Source: Streptomyces sp. NRRL S-87 (lineage in GTDB: Bacteria; Actinomycetota; Actinomycetes; Streptomycetales; Streptomycetaceae). Taken from it: a DNA stretch of 39,508 nucleotides. Below, piece after piece: positions 8,373 through 16,263 of the stretch. The first letter of the stretch is position 1. Each line of letters begins with the position of its first letter. The stretch spans positions 1 to 39,508 of the forward strand of contig NZ_JOGB01000064.1 of NCBI RefSeq assembly GCF_000719335.1. The letters run 5' to 3'. The translations under genes and the position numbers were made by a program. The notes under the pieces are model-generated. The model was not told where the DNA came from, did not search any database, and was given only the letters and a program-made list of their open reading frames with translations.

Positions 8373-8428
8373 GGACACCCGGGTGGCGGCCGCCCGTCCA
8401 GCGGGCCCGCCGTGCGAAGGCATGGGCT

Positions 8429-8464
8429 TACGGGGCCTACGGGCCCTACGGGGCCTACGGGTCC
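8429..8464. repeat. Four tandem 9-bp units past a stop codon
   Basis: Units TACGGGGCC, TACGGGCCC, TACGGGGCC and TACGGGTCC run head to tail. They lie 14 bp beyond the stop codon of the minus-strand gene at 8479-8784, on its 3-prime side. Confidence 0.85.
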
Positions 8465-8478
8465 CGGGTCCCTGGTCC

Positions 8479-8784
8479 CTACAGGGCCTCGGACTCCGCC
8501 ACGTCGCAGTCCGTGAAGGTGGGCGGCCGGGTGGAGAGCGCCGCGAGCCGTGCGGCGAGCTCGGCCGTCTCCGGCGCGTCGCTGTTGGCCATGGCCTCCT
8601 CGTACGAGTCGAACTCCACCACGGCCAGGTAGCGGTTCGGACGGGCGCGGTCGCGCAGCAGCGTGCGGTGCGTGGGGCCGAGCTTGCGGCCCGACGCCCG
8701 GGCCTTCTCCTCGTACTCGCGGATGAGTTCGCGCATCTCGTCGGCGCGTTCGGTCTCGAAGTCGATGATCTGCGCGAACTTCAC
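8479..8784 (-). CDS. Small dimeric alpha/beta-barrel-like protein
   Basis: This 101-residue protein starts with KFAQIIDFETERADEMRELI and continues with a helical EYEEKARASG, then RYLAVVEFDSYEEAMANSDA and a final helix. The beta-alpha-beta order with an early ferredoxin-like strand resembles dimeric alpha/beta-barrel proteins such as the antibiotic-biosynthesis monooxygenase and EthD-like groups. No catalytic residue is obvious, so a specific activity cannot be given. The GTG at 8784 is set by a GGAGG ribosome site six bases upstream; longer in-frame starts read through Pro/Gly/Arg-rich non-coding sequence. Confidence 0.78.
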   Translation of the reverse strand: MKFAQIIDFETERADEMRELIREYEEKARASGRKLGPTHRTLLRDRARPNRYLAVVEFDSYEEAMANSDAPETAELAARLAALSTRPPTFTDCDVAESEAL

Positions 8785-9165
8785 GTGGTCCTCCTGGTCC
8801 GCGGCGCCCCCGCGGGCCGGGGGCTCTCGTCCCGTCCAAGCAAGCACCGGTCGACGGGTACGGCAACTCCGCGCGCGGCAGACCGGTGCGCGCGCCGGGG
8901 CGGATGCTCCGAGCGCCCCCGGTGGAGGGGGCGAGGTCATGGCCGGGCCGGTGCCGGCCCTGGGCGTACGGTCGGGGCTCGGCCAGGCCGAGGCCGCCGA
9001 GGCGTGGGGGATCCCGCGGGGTCCGCTCGGAGCCGGCCCGGAAGGCGTCGGGCCGGCCCCGTGGGGGAGGGGGCAACACGGCCGAATCAATGACTTGGCA
9101 TGCTCAAGTCAATCCGGCAGGGTGTCGGTCCGTCCGCACACCGGTCACCGTCCGCTTGGAGCGCC
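8785..9165. other. Divergent intergenic region upstream of the PI-PLC gene
   Basis: This 381-bp gap separates two divergent genes. Most of it is GC-rich with no recognisable gene. The right end (9085-9115) is less GC-rich and carries a clear dyad, listed separately, placed where an operator or promoter of the secreted PI-PLC-like gene is expected. Confidence 0.55.
9091..9111. promoter_or_regulatory. 7-bp dyad, putative operator
   Basis: TGACTTG and its exact reverse complement CAAGTCA flank the 7-bp spacer GCATGCT. The dyad ends 54 bp before the ATG of the secreted phospholipase-like gene and stands out from its GC-rich surroundings. Read on the minus strand it also contains TTGACTTG, which resembles a -35 element. 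It is a candidate binding site for a dimeric regulator; the regulator is unknown. Confidence 0.5.
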
Positions 9166-10878
9166 ATGAGACCCGCATTCCCGCCGAGACCGCGGTCCCT
9201 GCTCACCGGCTGCCTCGCAGCCGCCGTGGCGGTGCTCGTCGCCGCCGGCACGGGCACGGCCGCCCCGCTGCCGGCCCGGGCCTCCGCGGCCGGCGCCGTC
9301 TTGCCCGCCACGGCCGCCGGAACCGCCACCGAACCCGCCGCCGGAACCGCCGCCGCCACCGCGACGGCACCGGTCGACCTGGCGAACTGGATGGGGCAGC
9401 GGGCCGCCCAGCTGCACGACCGGCCCCTCAACGCCGTCGCGATGCCCGGCAGCCACGACTCCGGCAGCTGGAGCATCCGCCCCGGGAGCGGCCTGTGCAC
9501 CTCCGGGGACGCCTACGACGTGGCCCGGGCCTACCCCGCCGTGGCCGCGAGCATGGCGCGCACCCAGAGCGGAAGCCTGGTCGAGCAGCTCGACGGCGGC
9601 GCCCGCGTACTGGACCTGCGCCTGTGCAAGCAGGACGGCCGCTGGTACACGTATCACGGCTCGCCCCTGGGCAACCTGTTCTTCGACGCCGACGGGCGCA
9701 CGGGCGAGGCGGCCGGCCTGGCCGACTGGATCCGCCGGCATCCGGCGGAACTCGTGGTCCTGCGCCTTTCGGTCACGGCACCGGCCGCGGAGCTGGCCGC
9801 CGCCCGGGGCGCCGCGGCGGACCTCCTCATGGACGCGGTCGGCCGCGACCGGATCGCCCCGCGGTCCGCGTACGACCCGCAGAGCCCGCTCGGGGCGTTC
9901 GTCGACGCCGGGCGCCACGTCCTCGTCATGGGCGACGGGCGCGAGGACCAGCGCGGCCTGCTGTGGCCGGCGTCCGACTCCACCGACCGCGGCAGCTACG
10001 CCTACGCCTCGCTGTCCTGGTACGACTACCTGGGCGCGCTGTTCGACAGCGCGGGGGCCGCGGAACGTACCTACGCCTCGGCCGTCACCCTCGACGACCT
10101 CGCCCTCAACTGGCCGCAGGCAGCCCGCCCGACCGGGCTGTTCTCGCTCAGCGGCCTCATCACCCCCGACATCACCGTCCCCGGCGCCGTGCTCGCGCAG
10201 TGGGGCGCGGCGATCGGGGCCGTGCCCCGCGAGGTGGCCGACGCCTACATGCTGAACCTCGCGCACGGCTTCAACGCGCGGTTCCTCGCACTGCTGACCG
10301 GCCCGTGGCAGCAGCACCCGGCGGTGGACCAGTTCAACGTGGTGATGACGGACGACGTCAACCAGAACGGCGCGGGCGTGCCCGCCGGCGCCCTGCAGCG
10401 GGCCGTGGTCGCCCTCAACGACGTCGCCCGGCAGGACGCCTGCGGTGACCCCGAGGCCACGCCGGCGCGGGCGGGGCGCACCGTCCGCTACCAGGCGCAC
10501 CTGCGGGACGTCGGCTGGCAGGCCGTCACCGGGGCGGACGGCGCCGGGGTGGGCACGGTGGGCCAGAGCAGGCCGGTGGAGGCGCTGCGCCTCTCGGCCA
10601 CGGGGACCGGCGGCCTGTGGGCCCGCGCCCACGTGCAGAACGTCGGCTGGCAGCCGTGGGTCAGGATCCCGGACGGCGGCACCGCGGAGGTGGGCACCAC
10701 CGGCCGGGCCCTGCGCCTGGAGGCGCTGGAGGTGCGGACCGACCGGGGGACGCTGACCGGCCGGGCGCACGTCCAGGGCCTCGGCTGGCAGCCCAGGACC
10801 CGCGGCCAGGAGGTCCACCTGGGGACGACGGGCCGCAGCCTGGCCATCGAGGCCCTGGCGCTGGCCGCCTGCGACTGA
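9166..10878 (+). CDS. Secreted PI-PLC-like phosphodiesterase with ChW repeats
   Basis: This 570-residue exported protein has an N-terminal signal peptide (RSLLTGCLAAAVAVLVAAGT) and then an Ala/Thr/Pro-rich stretch. Residues about 75-430 form a PI-PLC X-like domain: the first catalytic-type histidine is in MPGSHDSGSW (H97) and the second in WYTYHGS (H164), with a GGARVLDLRL strand between them. Such enzymes cleave phosphatidylinositol or related lipids by general acid-base catalysis. The last 130 residues hold three copies of a ChW-type repeat (VGWQAV, VGWQPW, LGWQPR, each about 45 residues apart), a module known from clostridial surface proteins and proposed to bind the cell surface or a polymer. 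GGAG lies upstream of ATG 9166. An in-frame start at 9100 would put a polar extension before the signal peptide. Confidence 0.87.
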   Translation: MRPAFPPRPRSLLTGCLAAAVAVLVAAGTGTAAPLPARASAAGAVLPATAAGTATEPAAGTAAATATAPVDLANWMGQRAAQLHDRPLNAVAMPGSHDSGSWSIRPGSGLCTSGDAYDVARAYPAVAASMARTQSGSLVEQLDGGARVLDLRLCKQDGRWYTYHGSPLGNLFFDADGRTGEAAGLADWIRRHPAELVVLRLSVTAPAAELAAARGAAADLLMDAVGRDRIAPRSAYDPQSPLGAFVDAGRHVLVMGDGREDQRGLLWPASDSTDRGSYAYASLSWYDYLGALFDSAGAAERTYASAVTLDDLALNWPQAARPTGLFSLSGLITPDITVPGAVLAQWGAAIGAVPREVADAYMLNLAHGFNARFLALLTGPWQQHPAVDQFNVVMTDDVNQNGAGVPAGALQRAVVALNDVARQDACGDPEATPARAGRTVRYQAHLRDVGWQAVTGADGAGVGTVGQSRPVEALRLSATGTGGLWARAHVQNVGWQPWVRIPDGGTAEVGTTGRALRLEALEVRTDRGTLTGRAHVQGLGWQPRTRGQEVHLGTTGRSLAIEALALAACD

Positions 10879-10884
10879 GGCCGG

Positions 10885-10980
10885 CACCCGGCCGGGCTGA
10901 CACCCGGCCGGGCCGTCACCCGGCCGGGCCGTCACCCGGCCGGGCCGTCACCCACCCGGGCCGTCACCCACCCGGGTGCC
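10885..10980. repeat. Six tandem 16-bp units past the PI-PLC stop codon
   Basis: Six units of 16 bp run head to tail, with consensus CACCCGGCCGGGCCGT; units 2-4 are identical and the outer units diverge. Each core CCCGGCCGGG is self-complementary, so the array can fold into hairpins and may double as a terminator for the PI-PLC-like gene, which stops 6 bp earlier. Confidence 0.9.
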
Positions 10981-11118
10981 GCCCTCCCCGTCCGGACCGG
11001 TCGGCTCCGCCACCGGGGCTCGCCCGTTCGGCGGACGTATCCGGGGACGCGGGGCGTGACCGCCGGGAAGGGATACGGATGTTCCCGGCATCCGCCCCGT
11101 CGTCCCTGGGAGACCCCG

Positions 11119-11646
11119 ATGACCCGCATCAACCGACGCGACCTCGCGCTGCTGGCCCTCCGTGCCGGAACCGGGGCCGTGCTCATGGCACACGGCACGC
11201 AGAAGCTGTTCGGCTGGTTCGGGGGCGGCGGTCTGGACGGGACCGCGGTCGCGATGGAGCAGATGGGCTTCAGGCCGGGCCGGCACAGCGCCCTGGCCGC
11301 AGGCCTCGGCGAGACCGGTGGCGGGGCCCTCCTCGTGCTGGGTCTGGCCACGCCGGCCGCGGGCGCCGCGGCGGCCGGGGCGATGGCGGGCGCGGTGTCC
11401 GTACACGCCCCGGCCGGCTTCTTCGCCCAGGCCGGCGGCTTCGAGTACCCGGCGTTCCTCGGGTTCACCGCCGCTACCATCGGGCTGGCCGGCGCGGGCC
11501 GCTACTCCCTCGACCACGCCACCGGCCACACCTTCGACCAGCGGTGGATGCTCGCGCTGGCCTTCGCCGCGAGCGCCGTCGCGGCAGCCGTGGTCGTCAC
11601 CAAGCGGGCCGTGGGCAAGGAGGACGCCGACGCGGCGACCGACTGA
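11119..11646 (+). CDS. DoxX-family membrane protein
   Basis: This 175-residue protein has four hydrophobic helices and the DoxX signature near the start: LLALRAGTGAVLMAHGTQKL followed by FGWFGGGG. DoxX proteins are membrane proteins linked to redox or oxidative-stress systems in some bacteria; this one has no visible cofactor motif and its role is not known. The helix-breaking GFFAQAGGFEYPAFLG segment in the middle is also typical. I chose ATG 11119, preceded by GGGAGA. It stands alone between repeat-rich gaps. Confidence 0.87.
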   Translation: MTRINRRDLALLALRAGTGAVLMAHGTQKLFGWFGGGGLDGTAVAMEQMGFRPGRHSALAAGLGETGGGALLVLGLATPAAGAAAAGAMAGAVSVHAPAGFFAQAGGFEYPAFLGFTAATIGLAGAGRYSLDHATGHTFDQRWMLALAFAASAVAAAVVVTKRAVGKEDADAATD

Positions 11647-11660
11647 CGACGCCCCGAGCC

Positions 11661-11747
11661 GCCGCCCTCCGTACGCACCCCACCGCGCCGCCGCCCTCCG
11701 TACGCACCCCACCGCCCCGCCGCCCTTCGTACGCACCCCACCGCGGA
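11661..11747. repeat. Three tandem 29-bp units past the DoxX stop codon
   Basis: Units begin at 11661, 11690 and 11719 and share the core CCGTACGCACCCCACCGC, with one C-to-T change (CTTCGTACG) in the third. The array starts 14 bp after the DoxX stop codon. Confidence 0.88.
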
Positions 11748-11822
11748 ACCGCCCCACGGGCGGGTGACGGCGAACTGCCCGCCGCTCGGCGGCGGGACGG
11801 GGGACGGGGGACGGGACGGCAC

Positions 11823-12090
11823 CTACCCCCGGCCGAGCAGGGCGGCCGCGGAGTCCTCGGCGAGGTCCTCGGCGTGCGGGGGCAGCGGCTGCCCCGCCCG
11901 CAGGGGTCGGCGGACCACCGCGAGCGGCAGGTCGATCAGGGCCAGGGCGACCCGGTCCCGGCCGTCGGGACCGGTCACACCGAGGGCCGTACCGAGCGCG
12001 CCGAGGCGGGTGAACAGCCGCCCGTCGCCTGGACCGCGCGGAGCGCCCGGTCCGGCGCGCCCGCTGGTCCCCGTACGTCCGCCTGCTCAT
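11823..12090 (-). pseudogene. Frameshifted and truncated transcription regulator remnant
   Basis: On the minus strand, ATG at 12090 opens the sequence MSRRTYGDQ, which resembles the N-terminus of HxlR-like winged-helix regulators, but the frame then turns into Arg-rich nonsense. In another frame the DNA from about 12017 down to the TAG at 11823-11825 encodes DGRLFTRLGALGTALGV, DRVALALIDLPLAVVRRPL and AEDLAEDSAAALLGRG. That segment has good codon use and looks like the C-terminal effector domain of a TetR-type regulator. The two parts are too short for a working protein and are in different frames, so this is a decayed gene or a fusion of two remnants. Confidence 0.5.
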
Positions 12091-12188
12091 GGCTGTCGCC
12101 CCCAAGGAGCGCTGACCCGACCGGGCCGCATCCCCCCGCACCGGAACGCCCCTCCGGCAGGTGCGGTGGGCATCCCGGCGCCGACGCC

Positions 12189-12227
12189 GGGGCGCGCCCG
12201 TGCCGCGGGGCGATCCGGGCGCGCCCC
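12189..12227. terminator. 12-bp stem hairpin behind the sigma factor gene
   Basis: GGGGCGCGCCCG (12189-12200) pairs exactly with CGGGCGCGCCCC (12216-12227) around a 15-base loop. It begins one base past the stop codon of the minus-strand sigma factor gene, as expected for its terminator. No T-run. Confidence 0.75.
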
Positions 12228-12228
12228 G

Positions 12229-13386
12229 TCAGCGACGCCCGCGGGCGTTGAGCCGGGCGGCCTGGCGGGTCAGGTGGTCGCGCTCGGCCGCGTTCGTCGC
12301 CCGCCGGGCCGCCTCGGCGTACAGCCCTGCCGCGGTCACCGGATCGCCGTCGCGCTCGTGGAGGTACGCCGCGACCGCGGCGTGGCGGGGCAGCCCGTCG
12401 TCCAGCTCCGCGAGCGCGGCCAGGCCGGCGCGCGGTCCGTCGGCCTCGCCGACGGCCACCGCCCGGTTGAGCCGGACGACCGGGCTGTCGGTCAGGCGCG
12501 CGAGCTCGTCGTACCACTCGACGATCTGCACCCAGTCGGTCTCCCCGGCGGTCCGTGCGTCCGCGTGCAGTGCCGCGATGGCCGCCTGCGCCTGGAACTC
12601 GCCCAGCCGGTCGCGGGCGAGGGCGGCCTGGAGGATCCCGACACCCTCGGCGATCGACGCTGTGTCCCACCGGCCGCGGTCCTGCTCCGCGAGCGGTACG
12701 AGGCTGCCGTCGGGCGCGGTCCGGGCGGCGCGCCGTGCGTGGTGGAGCAGCATCAGCGCCAGCAGCCCGGCGACCTCGGGGTGGTCGACCGCGGCCGCGA
12801 GCTGCCGGGTGAGCCGGATCGCCTCGGCGGAGAGGTCGACGTCGCCGGAGTAGCCCTCGTTGAAGACCAGGTAGAGGACGCGCAGCACGGTGGCCACGTC
12901 CCCGGGCCGGTCGAAGCGGACGGCGGAGACGGTGCGCTTGGCCCGGCTGATGCGCTGCGCCATGGTCGCCTCGGGCACCAGGTAGGCCCGGGCGATCTGC
13001 CGGGTCGTCAGGCCCCCGACGGCGCGCAGCGTGAGCGCGACCGCGGACGACGGCGTCAGCGCGGGATGGGCGCAGAGGAAGTAGAGCCGCAGCGTGTCGT
13101 CGTCCGTGGCGGCTGGACCGGCGGCCGGCTCCGCGTCGACGAGGTCCTCACGCCGGCGGCGCGCGGTGTCCGCGCGGGTCGCGTCGAGGAACTTGCGCCA
13201 GGCCACGGTGACCAGCCAGCCCTTCGGATCGCGCGGCGGCCCGTCCGGCCAGACGCGGACTGCCTCGACCAACGCGTCCTGCACGGCGTCCTCGGCCGCC
13301 GCGAAGTCGGCTCCGCGGCGGACGAGGATGCCCAGCACGCTCGGCGTGAGGCTCCTGAGCAGGGCCTCGTCCATGGGTGGGGTCAC
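12229..13386 (-). CDS. ECF42-group RNA polymerase sigma factor with C-terminal extension
   Basis: This 385-residue protein is an extracytoplasmic-function sigma factor of the ECF42 type. The sigma2 region (about residues 5-75) includes AEDAVQDALVEAVRVWPDG and GWLVTVAWRKFLDATR. Sigma4 (about 105-165) includes ALTLRAVGGLTTRQIARAYL and EATMAQRISRAKR. The long C-terminal helical domain (about 175-380) is family-specific and contains YLVFNEGYSG and WVQIVEWYDELARL. ECF42 factors have no anti-sigma factor and sit next to YCII/DGPF proteins, as here. The GTG at 13386 overlaps the YCII stop as GTGA, implying translational coupling; an ATG at 13374 is an alternative start four codons in. It is likely co-transcribed from the ECF42-type promoter at 13840-13866. 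Confidence 0.88.
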   Translation of the reverse strand: MTPPMDEALLRSLTPSVLGILVRRGADFAAAEDAVQDALVEAVRVWPDGPPRDPKGWLVTVAWRKFLDATRADTARRRREDLVDAEPAAGPAATDDDTLRLYFLCAHPALTPSSAVALTLRAVGGLTTRQIARAYLVPEATMAQRISRAKRTVSAVRFDRPGDVATVLRVLYLVFNEGYSGDVDLSAEAIRLTRQLAAAVDHPEVAGLLALMLLHHARRAARTAPDGSLVPLAEQDRGRWDTASIAEGVGILQAALARDRLGEFQAQAAIAALHADARTAGETDWVQIVEWYDELARLTDSPVVRLNRAVAVGEADGPRAGLAALAELDDGLPRHAAVAAYLHERDGDPVTAAGLYAEAARRATNAAERDHLTRQAARLNARGRR

Positions 13387-13790
13387 TCCGTGATGGTGGG
13401 CGGCGCGGCCAGGAAGGGGCGTACCTCCAGCCACTCGTGGATCGGCCTCCCGCCCGCCCCGGGGGCGGCCGACAGCTCCCCGGCCAGCTCCACGGCGCGC
13501 TCGTAGCCGTCGACGTCGACCACCATCCAGCCGGCGATGAGGTCCTTGGTCTCGGCGAACGGGCCGTCGGTGACCGGCGGGCGCCCTTCCCCGTCGTAGC
13601 GGACCCACGCGCCCGTGGGCGCGAGGGCCTGGCCGTCGACGAACTCGCCTGTCTTCTCGAGCCGCGCGGCGAAGTCGTTCATGTACTGCACGTGGGCCGA
13701 GATCTCCTCCGGCGTCCACCGGTCCATCGGCACGTCGTTCACCGGAGCCGGCGCGCCGCGGTAGTGCTTGAGCAGCAGGTACTTGGCCAT
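13383..13790 (-). CDS. YCII-related (DGPF) protein, partner of ECF42 sigma factor
   Basis: This 135-residue protein has a YCII-related fold: an opening AKYLLLKHYRG strand, the WTPEEISAHVQYMNDF helix, and the TDGPFAETKD motif that names the DGPF subgroup. YCII-like proteins are small dimers whose enzymatic role is unsettled; DGPF proteins are the regular genomic partners and regulatory targets of ECF42 sigma factors. The ATG at 13790 follows a GGAG ribosome site seven bases upstream. Its stop codon overlaps the sigma factor start by four bases, so the two form a tight operon read from the promoter upstream. Confidence 0.9.
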   Translation of the reverse strand: MAKYLLLKHYRGAPAPVNDVPMDRWTPEEISAHVQYMNDFAARLEKTGEFVDGQALAPTGAWVRYDGEGRPPVTDGPFAETKDLIAGWMVVDVDGYERAVELAGELSAAPGAGGRPIHEWLEVRPFLAAPPTITE

Positions 13791-13839
13791 GGTCGTTCTC
13801 CTCACCGGTGCGACCCCTGGTGGTCGCGTTCGCAGCGGG

Positions 13840-13866
13840 GACGGAGCCGGTCACCGCTTCTCGACA
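13840..13866 (-). promoter_or_regulatory. ECF42-type autoregulatory promoter
   Basis: On the minus strand, TGTCGA (13861-13866) and CGTC (13840-13843) are separated by exactly 17 bp. As I recall it, the published ECF42 promoter pattern in Streptomyces venezuelae is TGTCGA at -35 and CGA/TC at -10. The -35 lies within the last codons of the SpoIIE phosphatase gene and the spacer covers its stop codon. Transcription would start near 13833, about 43 bases before the YCII ATG. Confidence 0.72.
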
Positions 13867-15020
13867 TCGCCGTCCGGAGACTTTTCGGGTTCCCCCGGTT
13901 GGGTCTGGGGGAGCGTACCCGCCGTGTCCGGATGCTCACCCAGGCGGACGGCGAGGGCGGCGATGTCGTCGTCGAGGCGTCCTCGGCTGTGGCGCACGAG
14001 ATCGCGGTGGAGGGCCCCGAGCAGGTCGCGGGGCGGCGTCGGGGGCTGTCGGCGCATCCAGGCCGCCAACGGGAAGAACTCGCCGTCGCGGGCGCGGGTC
14101 TCGGCGATCCCGTCGGTGTAGAGGAGCAGCAGGTCGCCTGGGGAGAGGTCGAAGGTGTCGACGGTGTAGTCGTCGCCGATCAGCTCGGCGAGGCTGAGCA
14201 GTGGCGAGGGGGCGGCGGTTTCGAGGATGCGGAGTCGCCCCTGGTGCAGGAGGAGTGGCGGTGGGTGACCGCAGTTGAGGATGTCGATGCGGTTGCCCCG
14301 GTGCGGGATCTCGACCAGGAGCGCGGTGGCGAAGCGCTCCATGGGGCCCTCCGGGGGAAAGGCGGCGTTGTAGCGGGTGCTGCTGGCGTCCAGCCTGCGG
14401 GCGACGTCGACCAGGTCCCGCTCGCCGTAGGCCGCCTCGCGGAACGCGTTGACGATCGCCGCGGCCGCCCCCACGGCCGGCAGCCCCTTGCCCCGTACGT
14501 CCCCGATGAGCAGCCGCACCCCGTACGGCGTGTCGACCCCCTCGTAGAAGTCGCCGCCGATGCGGGCCTCAGCCGCGGCCGCGAGGTACAGCGACTCGAT
14601 CTCGACGTTCCCGATGCGGCGCGGCATGGGGCTCAGCACGACCTGCTGCGCCGCGTCGGCCACGAGCCGGACCTGGAAGAGGGTGCGCTCCCGCTGGAGC
14701 CGGACGTGGCTGCCGTACGCGGCCGCCACGGTGACCGCGACGATCCCGGCGGCCGTCCACCACGTGCCGAGATCGGGGAAGACGAGGCTGAGGCCGATCA
14801 TCAGGAGGAGGCAGACCGTGCCGAGCAGGATGGTGGGGAGGATCGGCCACATGGCGCCGGCGAGGGCCGGCGCCGCGGGCAGGAGGCGACTGAAGGCCAT
14901 TTCCGGCGGTGTGTTGTACGCCAGGCTGGCGATGACGACGGTCAGGATGACCGGCGACAGCCGCACAAGTCTTCCCGGACCGGGGCGCCGACGGAGCCGC
15001 GGCCGTCCGGACTCGATCAC
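13851..15020 (-). CDS. Membrane-anchored PP2C/SpoIIE-type serine phosphatase
   Basis: This 389-residue protein has about four hydrophobic helices in residues 20-105, then a short linker and a SpoIIE/PP2C-like phosphatase domain (about 125-370). Domain motifs are IGGDFYEGVDTPYGVRLLIG, DVRGKGLPAVGAAAAIV, LLLYTDGIAETRARDGEFF and the final LDDDIAALAVRLG. The aspartates in GGDF, DVRGKG, TDGI and DDDI are the expected metal ligands. Such phosphatases usually act on anti-sigma-factor antagonists or other Ser/Thr phosphoproteins; no partner gene is adjacent. The start is GTG 15020; an in-frame GTG a few residues in (before RLSPVI) is an alternative. A TATTCT or TAGATA -10-like element at 15028-15037 suggests a nearly leaderless mRNA. 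Confidence 0.87.
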   Translation of the reverse strand: MIESGRPRLRRRPGPGRLVRLSPVILTVVIASLAYNTPPEMAFSRLLPAAPALAGAMWPILPTILLGTVCLLLMIGLSLVFPDLGTWWTAAGIVAVTVAAAYGSHVRLQRERTLFQVRLVADAAQQVVLSPMPRRIGNVEIESLYLAAAAEARIGGDFYEGVDTPYGVRLLIGDVRGKGLPAVGAAAAIVNAFREAAYGERDLVDVARRLDASSTRYNAAFPPEGPMERFATALLVEIPHRGNRIDILNCGHPPPLLLHQGRLRILETAAPSPLLSLAELIGDDYTVDTFDLSPGDLLLLYTDGIAETRARDGEFFPLAAWMRRQPPTPPRDLLGALHRDLVRHSRGRLDDDIAALAVRLGEHPDTAGTLPQTQPGEPEKSPDGDVEKR

Positions 15021-15201
15021 ACCTCACAGAATATCTACGCCGGCAGGCCCCGGCGCTCTGACCGCCGTCCCGGCGGTACCGGGACCACGGTCCGACGACG
15101 GGTGGCACCCCGCGCCCGGCCGACCGCCTCCCCGCCCCCGTAAATCGAATCTTTGCGCGATTTAGAGAGTTCTCCCGGATCTTCACGTGCGGCCGGCGTC
15201 C

Positions 15202-15207
15202 TAGGAT
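15202..15207 (+). promoter_or_regulatory. Candidate -10 element of a leaderless mRNA
   Basis: TAGGAT ends seven bases before the ATG at 15215, where no ribosome site exists. A transcript starting at the usual distance from this -10 would begin at the start codon. No convincing -35 is seen. Confidence 0.4.
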
Positions 15208-15214
15208 CCACGCC

Positions 15215-16000
15215 ATGCGTGAGTTCTTCATGGTGGGTGGGCGCAGGCTGTCGTACCTGGACTTCGGTGGGCCGGGGAAGCCGCTCCTGGCCCTGCACGG
15301 GCACTACAACGAAGCAGCGGCGTTCGCCCCGCTCGCGGCGGCGCTCGCGCCGCGGTGGCGGGTGATCGCGCTCGACCAGCGCGGTCACGGGGAGTCCGAA
15401 CCCGCGGTGGCATACGGGCGGGACGACTACGTGGCCGACGTCCTCGCCTTCCACCGGCATCTGGGACTCGGCGCGGTGCCGCTGCTGGGGCACTCGCTGG
15501 GCGGCCTGAACGCGTACCAGTTCGCCGCCCGGCACCCGGACGCGGTCAGCGAGCTGATCGTGGAGGACATCGGGGCCGTCGTCGACTGCGACTGGTCGTT
15601 CACCCTGCGCCTTCCCCGCCCCGCACCCTCCCGGGAGGCGCTGGTCGGGGCTCTGGGCGGGGCCGCGCCCTATCTGGAGTGCTCGTTCCGGCAGGAGGGC
15701 CGGCGGTGGGGCTTCTCGTTCGGCATCGACGACACCGTGACGTCCCAGAAGGCGCTCGACGGCGACCACTGGGCCGACTGGACGGCGGTGTCCTGCCCGA
15801 CCCTCCTGGTCCGTGGGACGCGGAGCGAGGAACTGGCGGCCGATCACGCCCGGGACATGATCGCCCGCCGCGGCGGACGGGCCCGCCTGGTGGAACTGGA
15901 CGCCGGTCACGTCGTGCACCACGACGCCCCGGAGCGGTTCGCCGCCGCGGTCTCCGCCTTCCTGTCGGAGTCCGGCCGAGCCGCGGACCGGCGGGACTGA
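15215..16000 (+). CDS. Alpha/beta hydrolase
   Basis: This 261-residue protein is a standard alpha/beta-fold hydrolase. The oxyanion-hole segment is LLALHGHYNEA, a RVIALDQRGHGES strand-turn follows, and the nucleophile elbow is GHSLGG. The acid lies in the PTLLVRGTRSEEL region (here probably a Glu) and the base is in the late LDAGHVVHHDAP segment. The substrate cannot be predicted; similar proteins include esterases, haloalkane dehalogenases and C-C hydrolases. No signal peptide is present. The ATG at 15215 lacks a ribosome site and appears leaderless. It is divergent from the phosphatase gene. Confidence 0.87.
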   Translation: MREFFMVGGRRLSYLDFGGPGKPLLALHGHYNEAAAFAPLAAALAPRWRVIALDQRGHGESEPAVAYGRDDYVADVLAFHRHLGLGAVPLLGHSLGGLNAYQFAARHPDAVSELIVEDIGAVVDCDWSFTLRLPRPAPSREALVGALGGAAPYLECSFRQEGRRWGFSFGIDDTVTSQKALDGDHWADWTAVSCPTLLVRGTRSEELAADHARDMIARRGGRARLVELDAGHVVHHDAPERFAAAVSAFLSESGRAADRRD

Positions 16001-16263
16001 TCCGGCAGCACCGAGACCGCCTCGTCCGTGTCGCACAGCCGGCAGGCCCCGTACTCGTGCCGCTGCGCCCCATGTGGACACCGCTGCGCAAGGGCGTGAA
16101 CCGGCCGACCGGAATCCTTCAGGTGCACTCCTTCCCGATGTGACGGCGCAACGAGCCGGCGCACTCCGATGCAACGGCCGGGCTCGGGTGACTGCCCTGC
16201 GCGGGGGCCTGCGCCCCGCCATGCTGGGTCCTCCGGCTCAGCACTCCACAGGGGGAGAGGATC

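Larger units (their letters stand above)
11647..12228. other. 582-bp gap with repeats and a broken regulator
   Basis: This gap holds a triplicated 29-bp repeat, a frameshifted minus-strand regulator remnant and a strong hairpin behind the sigma factor gene, each listed separately. I see no intact gene. Confidence 0.65.

Noticed and set aside
8935..9165. Plus-strand small ORF before the PI-PLC-like gene
   Set aside because: Gly/Pro/Ala/Arg-rich, no ribosome site, and overlaps the region that should hold the promoter.
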